From NCBI GenBank assembly GCA_014730235.1, contig WJIO01000145.1:1-15620 (forward strand): a stretch of DNA of 15,620 bases, written 5' to 3'. Below, one piece after another: positions 1 through 6,985 of this stretch. The DNA comes from Candidatus Poribacteria bacterium. GTDB taxonomy: Bacteria > Poribacteria > DTPJ01 > WJIO01. Positions within the stretch are counted from its first letter, which is position 1. Every line of letters begins with the position of its first letter. The notes beneath the pieces were generated by a model. It was not told where the DNA came from and did no database searches. It was given only the letters and a program-made list of their open reading frames with translations. A program made the position numbers and the translations under genes.

Positions 1-873
1 AATGCTTCCATATTGGGGTAGAAGCTCATATTTTCCGCTGAAGGTTATAGCTGCATCTTTGGTGAGTGTTTTTGTTTCAGACGCCGGGGTATTATAGCCA
101 TCCACATCACCATAAGTTATGGTATATTCGCCTACTGGTGCTTCGGCTACACTGAAGGATTTTCCATTACCAGTATAGCTTTCCGGGCCTGACATTTGAA
201 AGACAGCCGAATCCAGATTAGTTGTTACTGATATACTACCAAACTGACGTTCAGTAATGGATATCGATGTATTTACCCCCCAGGAACAACCAAGAGTCGC
301 CGACGCTGTTCCTCCGACTCCTATATCTTTGGTGTTAGTTACTGTAGCGCTGGTATCAGATAGGCCAATACTGACATTATCCGATTTTTGCATTATTGAG
401 AGGCTGTAGCCATTGGTAACCTTAAAATTTCCAATTGCACCAGGTATGGAGTTGTTAAATTGCCATATTGAGGCAGCATTATCAGTTACAGTAGTCGGGC
501 TTCCGTAAATCTGTGGAGGCGTTCCCGTAAGTTCCATGTGGTAGCTCTCTGAAACGGTGTATGTGCCAATTTTTTCCAGGTTTACAGTACCTCCAAATAT
601 GCCTACAGTGGAAACAACCTTACCATCGGGATCAGTAACAGTGGCTGTTCCTGATATATTAACAGATATGCTAATGGATACAGAAATAAGGTTTGCAGGT
701 ATAACAATCTGAAGTGGGTTTGTGGCTGAATAGCTGTAGGATGTAAATCCTGACACACTAGCCCGGGCGTTATTACCTAAAAAAGCCAACATCATAATAA
801 GTATAAATACTCTGAATATCCGGTGATAATCAGCTTTAAAATATTTGCCGTATAATAATTTAAGTTTTGACAT
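1..873 (-). CDS. Secreted PEGA-domain protein (C-terminus beyond left edge)
   Basis: I translated this open frame by hand: 291 codons, no stop before the window edge, so the protein is incomplete at its C-terminus. ATG at 873 is preceded by GGAGG (884-888) with 10-nt spacing. Residues 20-38 form a signal peptide (hydrophobic FILIMMLAFLG, then a likely ARA|S cleavage), so the product is exported. The mature part is rich in Ser, Thr, Val and Gly and predicted beta-rich. Residues about 211-283 (GSISVTTNLDSAVF..., APVGEYTITYGDVDGYNTP, ending ITFSGKYE) match the layout of PEGA domains, small beta modules of surface proteins; that is a motif call, not a search result. It lies 109 nt downstream of the peptidase gene on the same strand and may be the tail of that operon. 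The rest of the ectodomain is not recognised, and the specific function is unknown. Confidence 0.8.
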   Translation of the reverse strand, partial: MSKLKLLYGKYFKADYHRIFRVFILIMMLAFLGNNARASVSGFTSYSYSATNPLQIVIPANLISVSISISVNISGTATVTDPDGKVVSTVGIFGGTVNLEKIGTYTVSESYHMELTGTPPQIYGSPTTVTDNAASIWQFNNSIPGAIGNFKVTNGYSLSIMQKSDNVSIGLSDTSATVTNTKDIGVGGTASATLGCSWGVNTSISITERQFGSISVTTNLDSAVFQMSGPESYTGNGKSFSVAEAPVGEYTITYGDVDGYNTPASETKTLTKDAAITFSGKYELLPQYGSI

Positions 874-982
874 ATCCAGGTAGCCTCCGATTTGCGAATT
901 ATAAAAATATAATTTAATTTAAATGGATAAATTCCCTCGTTTATTTATGACGTATATAAGATACTGTTTCGGTCATATTATG

Positions 983-1738
983 TTAGTCTGTAATCGGTGG
1001 TAATTTTGATCTGCCGTAAACAAAATTAGAGAAAAATTCTGTAAAATCGTATCCCGTTACTTCATTAAGAGTTACCATAATATCCTGAGAAGAATATTTT
1101 CTATTCCTAAACTTATTGAACATTTTTCGCATAAGATCATCCAGGTCCTTCTCATCATTTGTAATATTTCTTATCTCTCTATCCATTAAAGCGGCTACCA
1201 GCGGGCCCTTGAAATACATGGTCATGAGCCTGAGGCTTTCCCCGTGTTCATGTCCTTCCTGCCGGGCCAATTCCTCTTTAACTTTCGATAAGGTCATATC
1301 CTTACCTGATTCATAACGATCGATGTATTCCTGATAATCATTTTCCAGGTGTTCCAGAAATTTATCCTCACTGTATAAGTCGATCCGATAAGGTGTAAGG
1401 TATCCGTAATACTGGGTAAAACCTTCCTTAAACCAGCCCTCATAGTTGGACTTCTGTTTTATTATACCCGCGTTCCATACATGGAATATTTCATGGGCAA
1501 GAAAGGTATATTCCACAGCTACCGGTCCTGCAAAACCAATTTCATGGGCGCTGCTGCCTGTTATATAATAACCTTCCGGGGATTTGTCTGTAAATACTGC
1601 CAGGTATTTTTTATATGGAAAATCACCAAACCTGTCTATGTAATCCCTGAATATACTCAAAACTTGCTCTGAGCGTTGTTCCAGCGATGGATTTTCCCTG
1701 ACTGCTGGCATTTTCCAGAGCTTCAGGATATGATTCAA
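983..1738 (-). CDS. M61-like zinc metallopeptidase catalytic region (probably 3' part of a frameshifted gene)
   Basis: The frame carries a gluzincin-type zinc peptidase signature: HEIFH at residues 82-86 (two His zinc ligands and the catalytic Glu) and a third ligand, E105, in GWFKEGFTQYYGY. The preceding RFGDFPYKKYLAVF and following AALMDREIR...GYDFTEFFSNFVYG segments fit the C-terminal half of peptidase family M61 (glycyl aminopeptidase-like). The frame opens only with TTG at 1738 and has no visible ribosome binding site, and its first 15 residues look unlike the family. The overlapping frame upstream (1623-1877) supplies a lipoprotein signal, and removing one base in the AAAA run near 1691-1695 would join the two. 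I therefore read this as the 3' part of a disrupted lipoprotein peptidase gene. If joined, the enzyme would be periplasmic and lipid-anchored. It would also lack the usual large N-terminal region of M61, so a deletion is possible too. Confidence 0.75.
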   Translation of the reverse strand: MNHILKLWKMPAVRENPSLEQRSEQVLSIFRDYIDRFGDFPYKKYLAVFTDKSPEGYYITGSSAHEIGFAGPVAVEYTFLAHEIFHVWNAGIIKQKSNYEGWFKEGFTQYYGYLTPYRIDLYSEDKFLEHLENDYQEYIDRYESGKDMTLSKVKEELARQEGHEHGESLRLMTMYFKGPLVAALMDREIRNITNDEKDLDDLMRKMFNKFRNRKYSSQDIMVTLNEVTGYDFTEFFSNFVYGRSKLPPITD

Positions 1739-1877
1739 TCCATTTTATACCAGTCTGATTAACTGTGTCATTTTTTACAATACTACGGGTTTGGTAAACT
1801 CCGGCACAACCACAAAAAAAGCTTATCAGTATAATAGCAATAATAAAATTAGAACAGCGGAGCCTGAGTTCCGTCAT
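1623..1877 (-). CDS. Lipoprotein signal and N-terminal fragment, out of frame with the M61-like peptidase
   Basis: From ATG 1877 the frame reads MTELRLRCSNFIIAIILISF followed by FCGCAG, a lipoprotein-type signal with a plausible lipobox Cys. Then comes IKWIESYPEALENASSQGKS, which resembles the first strand and helix of thioredoxin-like domains (W...Y.EAL..A...GK). After that the frame degenerates and stops at 1623 with no recognisable continuation, while the M61-like reading begins in the +1 frame. The open frame extends further upstream to ATG 1925, but that adds a charged stretch before the signal; 1877 gives a normal signal peptide. Neither start has a clear Shine-Dalgarno, and the start overlaps the end of the upstream lipoprotein gene by 29 nt, so translational coupling is likely. 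Read as the 5' part of a frameshifted gene; a genuine tiny lipoprotein is the less likely alternative. Confidence 0.5.
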   Translation of the reverse strand: MTELRLRCSNFIIAIILISFFCGCAGVYQTRSIVKNDTVNQTGIKWIESYPEALENASSQGKSIAGTTLRASFEYIQGLHRQVW

Positions 1878-2514
1878 GTTTTTCAGTATCTTTTTCAATA
1901 TCTTGTGTATCATGTTTAATTTCATCTGGCTTAGAACCGGTTGATTTAAAGCCGTATATTTCTATCTCTTTTATTACAGGGGGTTCTACCTTTGAGGTAC
2001 GCATGCTTATTATACCTCCGTTGGCAACACCTCTTTGTGTTCCATCAAAAACCGATTTTGCCCTGGCTCTTATCTTTATCCTGTCAGCTACGGCTGAAGC
2101 TCTTATAGTTATCTGATCTTCTGTGTTATTATCAAATTCCTCTATAATTTTCCACTCGCTGTTGTCTCCCAGAGAAGAAAGCACACTAAAGGATTCCAGA
2201 TCTTCGCTGTATATAACTATCTTTCTTATAGATTTTTTTTCTGGCAGTATAACCTCCGCTTCTGCGCTGGGAAACGCCCCATAAATTGTCTTTCCATATA
2301 CCTTTTCAGGAAAAACAGCTTCTCCGGATGTTCCAAGATCACCGTCTACCATTTCCGGTGAGGTACTTTCAACCCCGTCAGCCAGGGCATAGTTATCGCT
2401 CCATTCCTGTTCCTTGAAAACGGTCTGCATGAGTTTTGAGCTACAGCCAATTAATAATGTAAACGTGATTATAAGACAGATTATTAAAGCTAACTTTTGC
2501 ATTATCCAGAGCAT
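1849..2514 (-). CDS. Lipoprotein with a discoidin (F5/8 type C)-like domain
   Basis: The N-terminus (KLALIICLIITFTLLIGC) is a type II signal with lipobox LIGC, so the mature protein should be lipid-anchored. The body has the rhythm of a galactose-binding-like (F5/8 type C, discoidin) fold: SPEMVDGDLGTSG near the start, AEVILPEKKSIRKIVIYSED, a middle 'W.II.EF..N' strand, and VIKEIEIYGF closing the domain. This is fold-level recognition only. A charged, low-complexity tail rich in Lys, Asp and Glu follows. ATG 2514 is the first in-frame ATG; a second at 2502 (MQKLALI) gives an equally good signal. A strong AAAGGAGG (2536-2543) is too far from both (21 and 33 nt) but is well placed for a 7-codon TTG leader ORF that ends in TAATG on the 2502 start. 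The gene overlaps the downstream fragment. A ligand-binding surface role is inferred. Confidence 0.75.
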   Translation of the reverse strand: MLWIMQKLALIICLIITFTLLIGCSSKLMQTVFKEQEWSDNYALADGVESTSPEMVDGDLGTSGEAVFPEKVYGKTIYGAFPSAEAEVILPEKKSIRKIVIYSEDLESFSVLSSLGDNSEWKIIEEFDNNTEDQITIRASAVADRIKIRARAKSVFDGTQRGVANGGIISMRTSKVEPPVIKEIEIYGFKSTGSKPDEIKHDTQDIEKDTEKHDGTQAPLF

Positions 2515-2525
2515 ATCCAGATCAA
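2502..2525 (-). other. Possible 7-codon leader ORF coupled to the discoidin-like lipoprotein
   Basis: TTG at 2525 lies 10 nt from the only strong Shine-Dalgarno in the gap (AAAGGAGG, 2536-2543). It reads seven codons (MIWICSG) and ends with TAA at 2504-2502, whose last base is the A of ATG 2502 (TAATG). This arrangement would allow termination-reinitiation into the lipoprotein. A small indel that misplaced the Shine-Dalgarno would give the same picture. Confidence 0.3.
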
Positions 2526-2580
2526 GGATATACTTCCTCCTTTCGATTAAAATTATAAAAACGTCAATGATTTTATAGTC

Positions 2581-3237
2581 CTATAAACCCAGTATTCGGA
2601 AGTTACTTATAATTGGCTCAACAACGGACAGCATATTTTCATATTCATCTTTTGGTGCCCAGTAGGCTATTATATAGCCTCGATCGTGTTTTGCAAAGAA
2701 CGCCCATTTCACCGTCCAGTCATCACCCACATTAGTAGGAACAGAAAGAACGGCTTCATAACCGGTGGTATTAATGGCGGCAACTGGTCCCCGGGATAAA
2801 GTTTCAACACCGGCCCATTCCCAGTTACTTATCCATGTATCCATAATATCTTTGGCTAAATCAGGTTTACTGGGAAGGCTGGGATCCGGGCCATATACAG
2901 AGACTTCAATATGCACAATGTTTTTTTCTACCAATTCATCCAGATCGGTGGTGAATTGATCTTGGGTAGTATTTGCCATAAGGAGTAATTTTTCAATGAT
3001 TCCAGTCCTATAATTTCTGGTCTGGATAACCCAATTCGAAGTCGGTAAATTACTTATACGAAAACCATGTTTAACGTTCAGGTATTCTGTTCCTGAGATC
3101 CCTGTCTCTATGGTTTCATCTTCATCATCATCTTTTACAGGTGTATCTTCACCACATCCTAAAATAAAGGCCGTTGCTATTATAAATAAAACTATTTTAA
3201 CTACTATATATAATTTGTTACGAAAGTATGGCATCAT
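2581..3237 (-). CDS. Lipoprotein with PsbP/Mog1-like fold (hypothetical)
   Basis: ATG 3237 (ATGATG, second Met at 3234) follows a G-rich ribosome binding site (GGGGGG, 3244-3249) at 6-nt spacing. The first 28 residues form a lipoprotein signal ending FILGC, followed by an acidic linker (DTPVKDDDEDETIE) typical of lipid-anchored proteins held away from the membrane. The mature domain starts TEYLNVKHGFRISNLP..W, contains 'IHIEVSVYG'-like strands and a central WAGVETLSRGPVAAINTTGYEAVLSV stretch, and closes with YIIAYWAPKDEYENMLSVVEPIISNFRIL. That order resembles PsbP/Mog1-like or DUF1795-type domains, recognised by pattern only. It starts 20 nt after the FmdE-like gene and precedes the discoidin-like lipoprotein, so the three are probably co-transcribed. 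The function is unknown. Confidence 0.7.
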   Translation of the reverse strand: MMPYFRNKLYIVVKIVLFIIATAFILGCGEDTPVKDDDEDETIETGISGTEYLNVKHGFRISNLPTSNWVIQTRNYRTGIIEKLLLMANTTQDQFTTDLDELVEKNIVHIEVSVYGPDPSLPSKPDLAKDIMDTWISNWEWAGVETLSRGPVAAINTTGYEAVLSVPTNVGDDWTVKWAFFAKHDRGYIIAYWAPKDEYENMLSVVEPIISNFRILGL

Positions 3238-3257
3238 TTATAACCCCCCATACAAAA

Positions 3258-3752
3258 TTACTTATTTGTAATCTCTTGATAACAAGGCTCGCAAAGGTGT
3301 TTTCCATCCAGTATATGTATCCTTGTTTCCATGGCACTTTCTCCGCACCTTGAACATTCTATTGACTTATGGATACGTGCGCGCTTTGGTATTTCCTCTT
3401 TGGGTTCACTTACCTCAAAAAGGTCTTCGCCTTTGGCTGACATAATATCGTCAAAGTTTGTGCCTTTTTTCCTGGATATTCTTATACTCTGGCCCGTGTT
3501 CCTGTTGAAAAACGTGTATACATGTTTTCCGTAGTCTTTGAATATAAAGTTACCTTTTCCAAAAGTGCATCCTGTTACATATTGTATTGCATCAACTGCA
3601 CATGAGTCATTTTCAACTATAACAACAAGTTCCTCGTCTGAGGCTCTGTCGAAATTCAGCTTTTCCAGAGCAAACAGAGCAACTTTATATCCCCATGTCA
3701 GGCCGCCGCATTGATGCCCGTGAAATTTTACCGTTTCTTCCCATAATGTCAT
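3258..3752 (-). CDS. FmdE-family protein with C-terminal zinc ribbon
   Basis: This 164-residue protein matches the FmdE family, named after a gene in the molybdenum formylmethanofuran dehydrogenase operon. It has FHGHQCGGLTWGYK at residues 10-23 (His11, His13 and Cys15 as likely metal ligands), then VENDSCAVDAIQYVTGCTFGKGN (Cys51, Asp54, Cys62) and FKDYGKHVYTFF. A C-terminal zinc ribbon follows, with pairs C133-x2-C136 and C154-x2-C157. There is no signal peptide, so it is cytosolic. ATG 3752 has a GGAAGG Shine-Dalgarno at 8-nt spacing. It is the first gene of the minus-strand block and is followed after 20 nt by a lipoprotein gene. No formylmethanofuran dehydrogenase or other molybdoenzyme subunit is visible nearby. 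In bacteria such proteins are often of unknown role; metal or cofactor handling is an inference. Confidence 0.9.
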   Translation of the reverse strand: MTLWEETVKFHGHQCGGLTWGYKVALFALEKLNFDRASDEELVVIVENDSCAVDAIQYVTGCTFGKGNFIFKDYGKHVYTFFNRNTGQSIRISRKKGTNFDDIMSAKGEDLFEVSEPKEEIPKRARIHKSIECSRCGESAMETRIHILDGKHLCEPCYQEITNK

Positions 3753-3794
3753 CTGGCATACCTTCCCATGAAAACAGCTTAATTTAATGCTGAT

Positions 3795-3822
3795 TTTATA
3801 GATAATATTAGTAATTTGTTGA
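3795..3822 (-). promoter_or_regulatory. Putative promoter of the FmdE-led operon
   Basis: On the minus strand TCAACA (3822-3817) and TATAAA (3800-3795) are separated by 16 nt, about 40 nt upstream of the FmdE-like start. The -35 shows 4/6 and the -10 shows 5/6 agreement with the sigma-70 consensus. Its -35 overlaps that of the divergent xylanase promoter. Confidence 0.35.
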
Positions 3823-3847
3823 TGTAGGACTTACAATTCGATATAAT
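3819..3847 (+). promoter_or_regulatory. Putative sigma-70 promoter of the GH10 xylanase gene
   Basis: TTGATG (3819-3824) and a perfect TATAAT (3842-3847) are separated by exactly 17 nt. The start of transcription would fall near 3854, giving an untranslated leader of roughly 170 nt that contains the 3881-3907 stem-loop. The -35 overlaps the -35 of the divergent minus-strand promoter, so the two may compete or share a regulator. Confidence 0.5.
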
Positions 3848-3880
3848 GATATGAATTGAACCACCTGACGATTAGATTTC

Positions 3881-3907
3881 TGTCAGCAAGTCCAGACATT
3901 GCTGGCA
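3881..3907 (+). promoter_or_regulatory. Stem-loop in the xylanase leader
   Basis: TGTCAGCAA (3881-3889) and TTGCTGGCA (3899-3907) form a 9-bp inverted repeat with one G-U pair around a 9-nt loop. It lies just downstream of the predicted transcription start and has no T-tract after it, so it is not a terminator. It could be an operator for a sugar-responsive repressor or an RNA structure; the sequence does not decide between these. Confidence 0.35.
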
Positions 3908-4027
3908 TGTAAAGCAGGAATTATCTGCTAATCAATTATAGCATGGGATGTATTTGTAAACAAGTAAAATTAGATGACTTATCAGTACCAGGTATTAGAA
4001 TAACCATATTACAAAGGAGACATAATT

Positions 4028-5242
4028 ATGTCTATGGACGAAAGAATTTTTGAAAATGCCGATGAACGCATAGAAAAATACCGCATGGAAGATGTAACTA
4101 TTCAGATAACAGACAGGGCTGAAAATCCCGTTGCAGATGCTGAGATAGAGGTCAAACAGACTAAGCACGCTTTCCTTTTTGGTTGTAATATTTTCATGCT
4201 GGGAAGATATAATGAGGATGCAAAAAACTCCCGGTATGAAGAGCTTTTCAGCGATCTGCTTAACTATGCCACACTTCCCTTTTACTGGGGTGGATTTGAA
4301 CCTGAACCCGGAAAGAAAAACTATGACCGTCTTGACTGGATGGCAAAACGCTGTAAGGATTTAAATATAACCACCAAGGGACATCCTTTGGTATGGCATG
4401 AAGTTGTGCCCAAATGGGTCCCGACGGATTTAACCCTACTGGAAGCTCGCCTTAGAAATCGGGTTAAAGAGATCGTTCAGCACTACAAAGGACTTATTAA
4501 CAAATGGGATGTAATCAACGAGGCCACTGTATCAGCAAGAGCTGATAATCCTGTGGGAAAATGGGTCAAAAAATACAGGGATGATGTTTGCGTTGGACTT
4601 ACCCTTGATTGGGCTTACGCGGCAAACCCGGATGCCACTCTTCTTGTCAACGACTTCAACATTTCTCCGGCTTACGAAAAGCAGTTGGAAAGCCTTAAGA
4701 ACATGGAAAAGCCGTTTAATACTATCGGCATCCAGAGCCACATGCACTCAAGGCTTTGGGATTTTTCCAAGGCATGGGAAGTATGCGAAACCTATAAGCG
4801 TTACGATGTGCCCCTGCACTTCACAGAGTTGACAGTATTAAGCGGACACATGAAAACCGACAGCGATTGGCATAAAAGACACGACGACTGGCCCACAACT
4901 CCGGAAGGCGAGGAAAAGCAGTTGGATTATGTCCAGAAGTTATACCGACTGCTGTTTAGCCATCCGGCTATGGAGGCCATAACCTGGTGGGATTTCCCCG
5001 ACGGGTGCTGGCAGGGCGCGCCGGCAGGACTGGTAAGGGCTGATCTGACCCCTAAACCCATATATCATCGTCTGAAAGAGATGATCAAAGGCGAGTGGTG
5101 GACACATAAAAACGGCAAAACCGACGAAAACGGTCAGTATAAAATGCGAGGGTTCTGTGGCGATTATGAAATCTCAGTCATGGATAAAGAGGAAAGCTTT
5201 ACCCTGATAAAAGGGGAAAATTGCTGGAAAATCCACATATAA
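4028..5242 (+). CDS. GH10 endo-1,4-beta-xylanase-like glycoside hydrolase, no signal peptide
   Basis: The protein (404 aa) is a family GH10 glycoside hydrolase, which cleaves beta-1,4-xylosidic bonds with retention. Landmarks in order: WGGFEPEPGK (87-96), GHPLVWH (118-124), KWDVINEA with acid/base Glu165, and HFTELTV with the nucleophile Glu267, followed by ITWWDFPDG. The first 60 residues form a small beta domain (VTIQITDRAENPVADAEIEV) seen in a GH10 subgroup, and residues 365-404 form a short beta tail. No signal peptide is present, so it should act in the cytosol on imported xylo-oligosaccharides rather than polymeric xylan, which is unusual for GH10. ATG 4028 is preceded by AAAGGAG (4013-4019). 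The gene is monocistronic, with its own promoter and terminator. No transporter or xylosidase gene lies next to it. Confidence 0.9.
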   Translation: MSMDERIFENADERIEKYRMEDVTIQITDRAENPVADAEIEVKQTKHAFLFGCNIFMLGRYNEDAKNSRYEELFSDLLNYATLPFYWGGFEPEPGKKNYDRLDWMAKRCKDLNITTKGHPLVWHEVVPKWVPTDLTLLEARLRNRVKEIVQHYKGLINKWDVINEATVSARADNPVGKWVKKYRDDVCVGLTLDWAYAANPDATLLVNDFNISPAYEKQLESLKNMEKPFNTIGIQSHMHSRLWDFSKAWEVCETYKRYDVPLHFTELTVLSGHMKTDSDWHKRHDDWPTTPEGEEKQLDYVQKLYRLLFSHPAMEAITWWDFPDGCWQGAPAGLVRADLTPKPIYHRLKEMIKGEWWTHKNGKTDENGQYKMRGFCGDYEISVMDKEESFTLIKGENCWKIHI

Positions 5243-5250
5243 CAACCATC

Positions 5251-5331
5251 CGGGAGGGTGAAGCTCCTGCTGAGCTTTTTGCCTGATAGGGATTGCTAAA
5301 CTCAACAAAAGCTTCAACCTTCCGTTTTTTT
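5251..5331 (+). terminator. Bipartite intrinsic terminator after the xylanase gene
   Basis: Arms 5251-5265 and 5310-5324 pair over 15 positions (one G-U, one mismatch) and are followed by seven T (5325-5331). Inside the 5' arm a shorter alternative hairpin, AAGCTC-CTGCT-GAGCTT (5261-5277), is followed by its own short T-tract ending at 5280. The two stems share bases 5261-5265 and cannot form together. Confidence 0.75.
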
Positions 5332-5426
5332 CTGATAAAAATTACTTGCTACATTCCAGAGAGCAGTGTTATAATATCCAGAGATTTCCATTAAAGTAAA
5401 ATTATATCTTGAGACAGAAGCTAAAT

Positions 5427-5969
5427 ATGAACTGGATTGATATTGCCATACTTATAACGATCTTCTTTACCACCCTTATAGGCTTTAAGATTGGCCTAAT
5501 AAGGTCGGCTTTTTTGCTGGGTAGCTTTCTGGTGGCTATTGTGGTCACACCCCAGTTAGCGGGATTATTCGACGAATATCTCAAGGAAGCTATTGACGAG
5601 GAAAAAGTCCGTTACGCTGTCAGCTTTGGTGCTGCATTTATAATTTTGCTGTTGGGCGTTAACCTTCTTGGAGTTATTACATACCGGTTGGTAAAATATA
5701 CACCGTTAAGATGGGTTGACCAGTGGATCGGTGTGGCCCTGGGATTTTTGGCGGGGATTATAATCGTGGGTATAATTATTATGTACCTTACGGATTATCC
5801 GTTGGGGGATTCCAAAAAATGGCTTAGAGAATCATTTACCGCCCCTATTGTTCAGGACTTTCTCAGCCAGATCATCCGGGAATTTATGGAAAAAGACTAT
5901 ACAAAGCTAATGATACTTCAACCTTGTTTTAATCTTACCTATGGTGAATTCAAAATAGGGCCAGCCTGA
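5427..5969 (+). CDS. CvpA-family inner-membrane protein
   Basis: ATG 5427 gives MNWIDIAILITIFFTTLIGF, the usual opening of CvpA-family proteins (colicin V production protein family). An upstream in-frame TTG at 5409 adds six residues without family resemblance. Four hydrophobic segments can be seen, at about residues 4-22, 26-45, 59-82 and 96-118. The characteristic KIGLIRSAFLLGSF and RWVDQWIGVALGFLAG stretches are present. CvpA proteins are needed for colicin V secretion in E. coli and for envelope-stress tolerance in other bacteria. The last 20 or so codons (MILQPCFNLTYGEF...) are encoded antisense to the end of the kinase gene and look unlike the family, so the natural stop may be lost. 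The Shine-Dalgarno is weak (AGAAG). The gene is probably cut off from the xylanase by the terminator. Confidence 0.8.
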   Translation: MNWIDIAILITIFFTTLIGFKIGLIRSAFLLGSFLVAIVVTPQLAGLFDEYLKEAIDEEKVRYAVSFGAAFIILLLGVNLLGVITYRLVKYTPLRWVDQWIGVALGFLAGIIIVGIIIMYLTDYPLGDSKKWLRESFTAPIVQDFLSQIIREFMEKDYTKLMILQPCFNLTYGEFKIGPA

Positions 5970-6944
5970 GATACAGTCTTCCTCTATGCCGTTTAAATCA
6001 TAGCTGTCCTGCTCATCCGTTGTGTTTTCATAAAGGATTCGCACTATCCAGTCTGTCAAGTCTTCCAGATTACGGCGATAATAATAAAATCCAAATACAT
6101 CAGCGTTCATCTTTGCAGGGCCGAATTCCTGTTCATATTCCGGCAGAAAAATCTCCCAGAACCTATCCTCCCATGCAATAAAGAATAAGTCATGCTCTAA
6201 TGGAGCTAAAATTGCCCCTTCCCAATCAAGGATGTAAAGCTCTCCGCTATTTCCCCTGATCATGTTTCCACCGTGTAGGTCTGTATGACAAAGCACCTTT
6301 GGCTTGTCTATTTTCCGGGCGATGGCCTGGAGTTCCTTTAACCTTTTAAGATACCCGATAACTTCATCCCTTCGGGGTAAAAGCATATCCCGAAGCTGTT
6401 GTTTACCCCTGGAATCACCGGAAGTTATAGATTCCATGGCCTTAAAACCATTTAGCATTTCGGGTTCAAAAGGTATTCCATAATCCTCTGCTTTAATGCC
6501 CTGTATGTCCAGTTCTGGAGTGCTTTTATGTAGTTTTCCTATGATTGTTCCCAATTCTTTTATCACAATATCAGACAGAGGGTCTTCAAAGCCTATTACT
6601 TCTCCCTGGATATAATTAAACATTACCAGAGGTTGGTTTTCAAAATCAGTTCTGAAAGAGCCAGAGATGTTTTTTATTGGGTACGGCACGTTAGGCAGGA
6701 TATTTTTATTATGAAGTTGCCATGTCAGGAAAAGATAATGATCCAGCCTTTCCGCACTGATTCTGGCCAACCGAGAATCGCCGAAATATTTCAGGAAGTA
6801 ACGCTTATTGTCATTGCTATCGGCAATATAGCAGTATCCTACCTCTCCGGCGGGGATGAAAGTAAGTTCCTTGATGCTGATGCCATATTCCTGATTTATC
6901 CTTTTGATCAAAGCTTCCCGATCTATGTAAATCTCGTATTTCAT
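5907..6944 (-). CDS. APH/ChoK-family phosphotransferase (kinase-like)
   Basis: The 345-residue protein has the aminoglycoside phosphotransferase-type kinase fold. A nucleotide-binding Lys lies in RYFLKYFG (about Lys52). The catalytic loop is CHTDLHGGN (His220, Asp222, Asn227), and ILDWE supplies the metal-binding Asp240, followed by PLEHDL. The N-terminal half (GISIKELTFIPAGEVGYCYI) resembles the spectinomycin-phosphotransferase-like branch. The family also includes choline, homoserine and sugar kinases, and no resistance cassette surrounds the gene, so the substrate is open. It is cytosolic. ATG 6944 has no clear Shine-Dalgarno. A MITE lies 41 bp upstream and may have separated the gene from its former promoter. 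Its 3' end overlaps the convergent CvpA-like gene by 63 nt. Confidence 0.8.
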   Translation of the reverse strand: MKYEIYIDREALIKRINQEYGISIKELTFIPAGEVGYCYIADSNDNKRYFLKYFGDSRLARISAERLDHYLFLTWQLHNKNILPNVPYPIKNISGSFRTDFENQPLVMFNYIQGEVIGFEDPLSDIVIKELGTIIGKLHKSTPELDIQGIKAEDYGIPFEPEMLNGFKAMESITSGDSRGKQQLRDMLLPRRDEVIGYLKRLKELQAIARKIDKPKVLCHTDLHGGNMIRGNSGELYILDWEGAILAPLEHDLFFIAWEDRFWEIFLPEYEQEFGPAKMNADVFGFYYYRRNLEDLTDWIVRILYENTTDEQDSYDLNGIEEDCISGWPYFEFTIGKIKTRLKYH

Positions 6945-6985
6945 AATTGTAAAAGATAGAAAATAAATATGAATATAAAATATCT

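Noticed and set aside
4532-4832. Antisense and alternate-frame ORFs inside the xylanase gene
   Set aside because: They are shadows of a gene with intact catalytic motifs.
5907-6944. Kinase considered as an aminoglycoside or spectinomycin resistance gene
   Set aside because: The APH fold is shared by many metabolic kinases and there is no resistance-cassette context.
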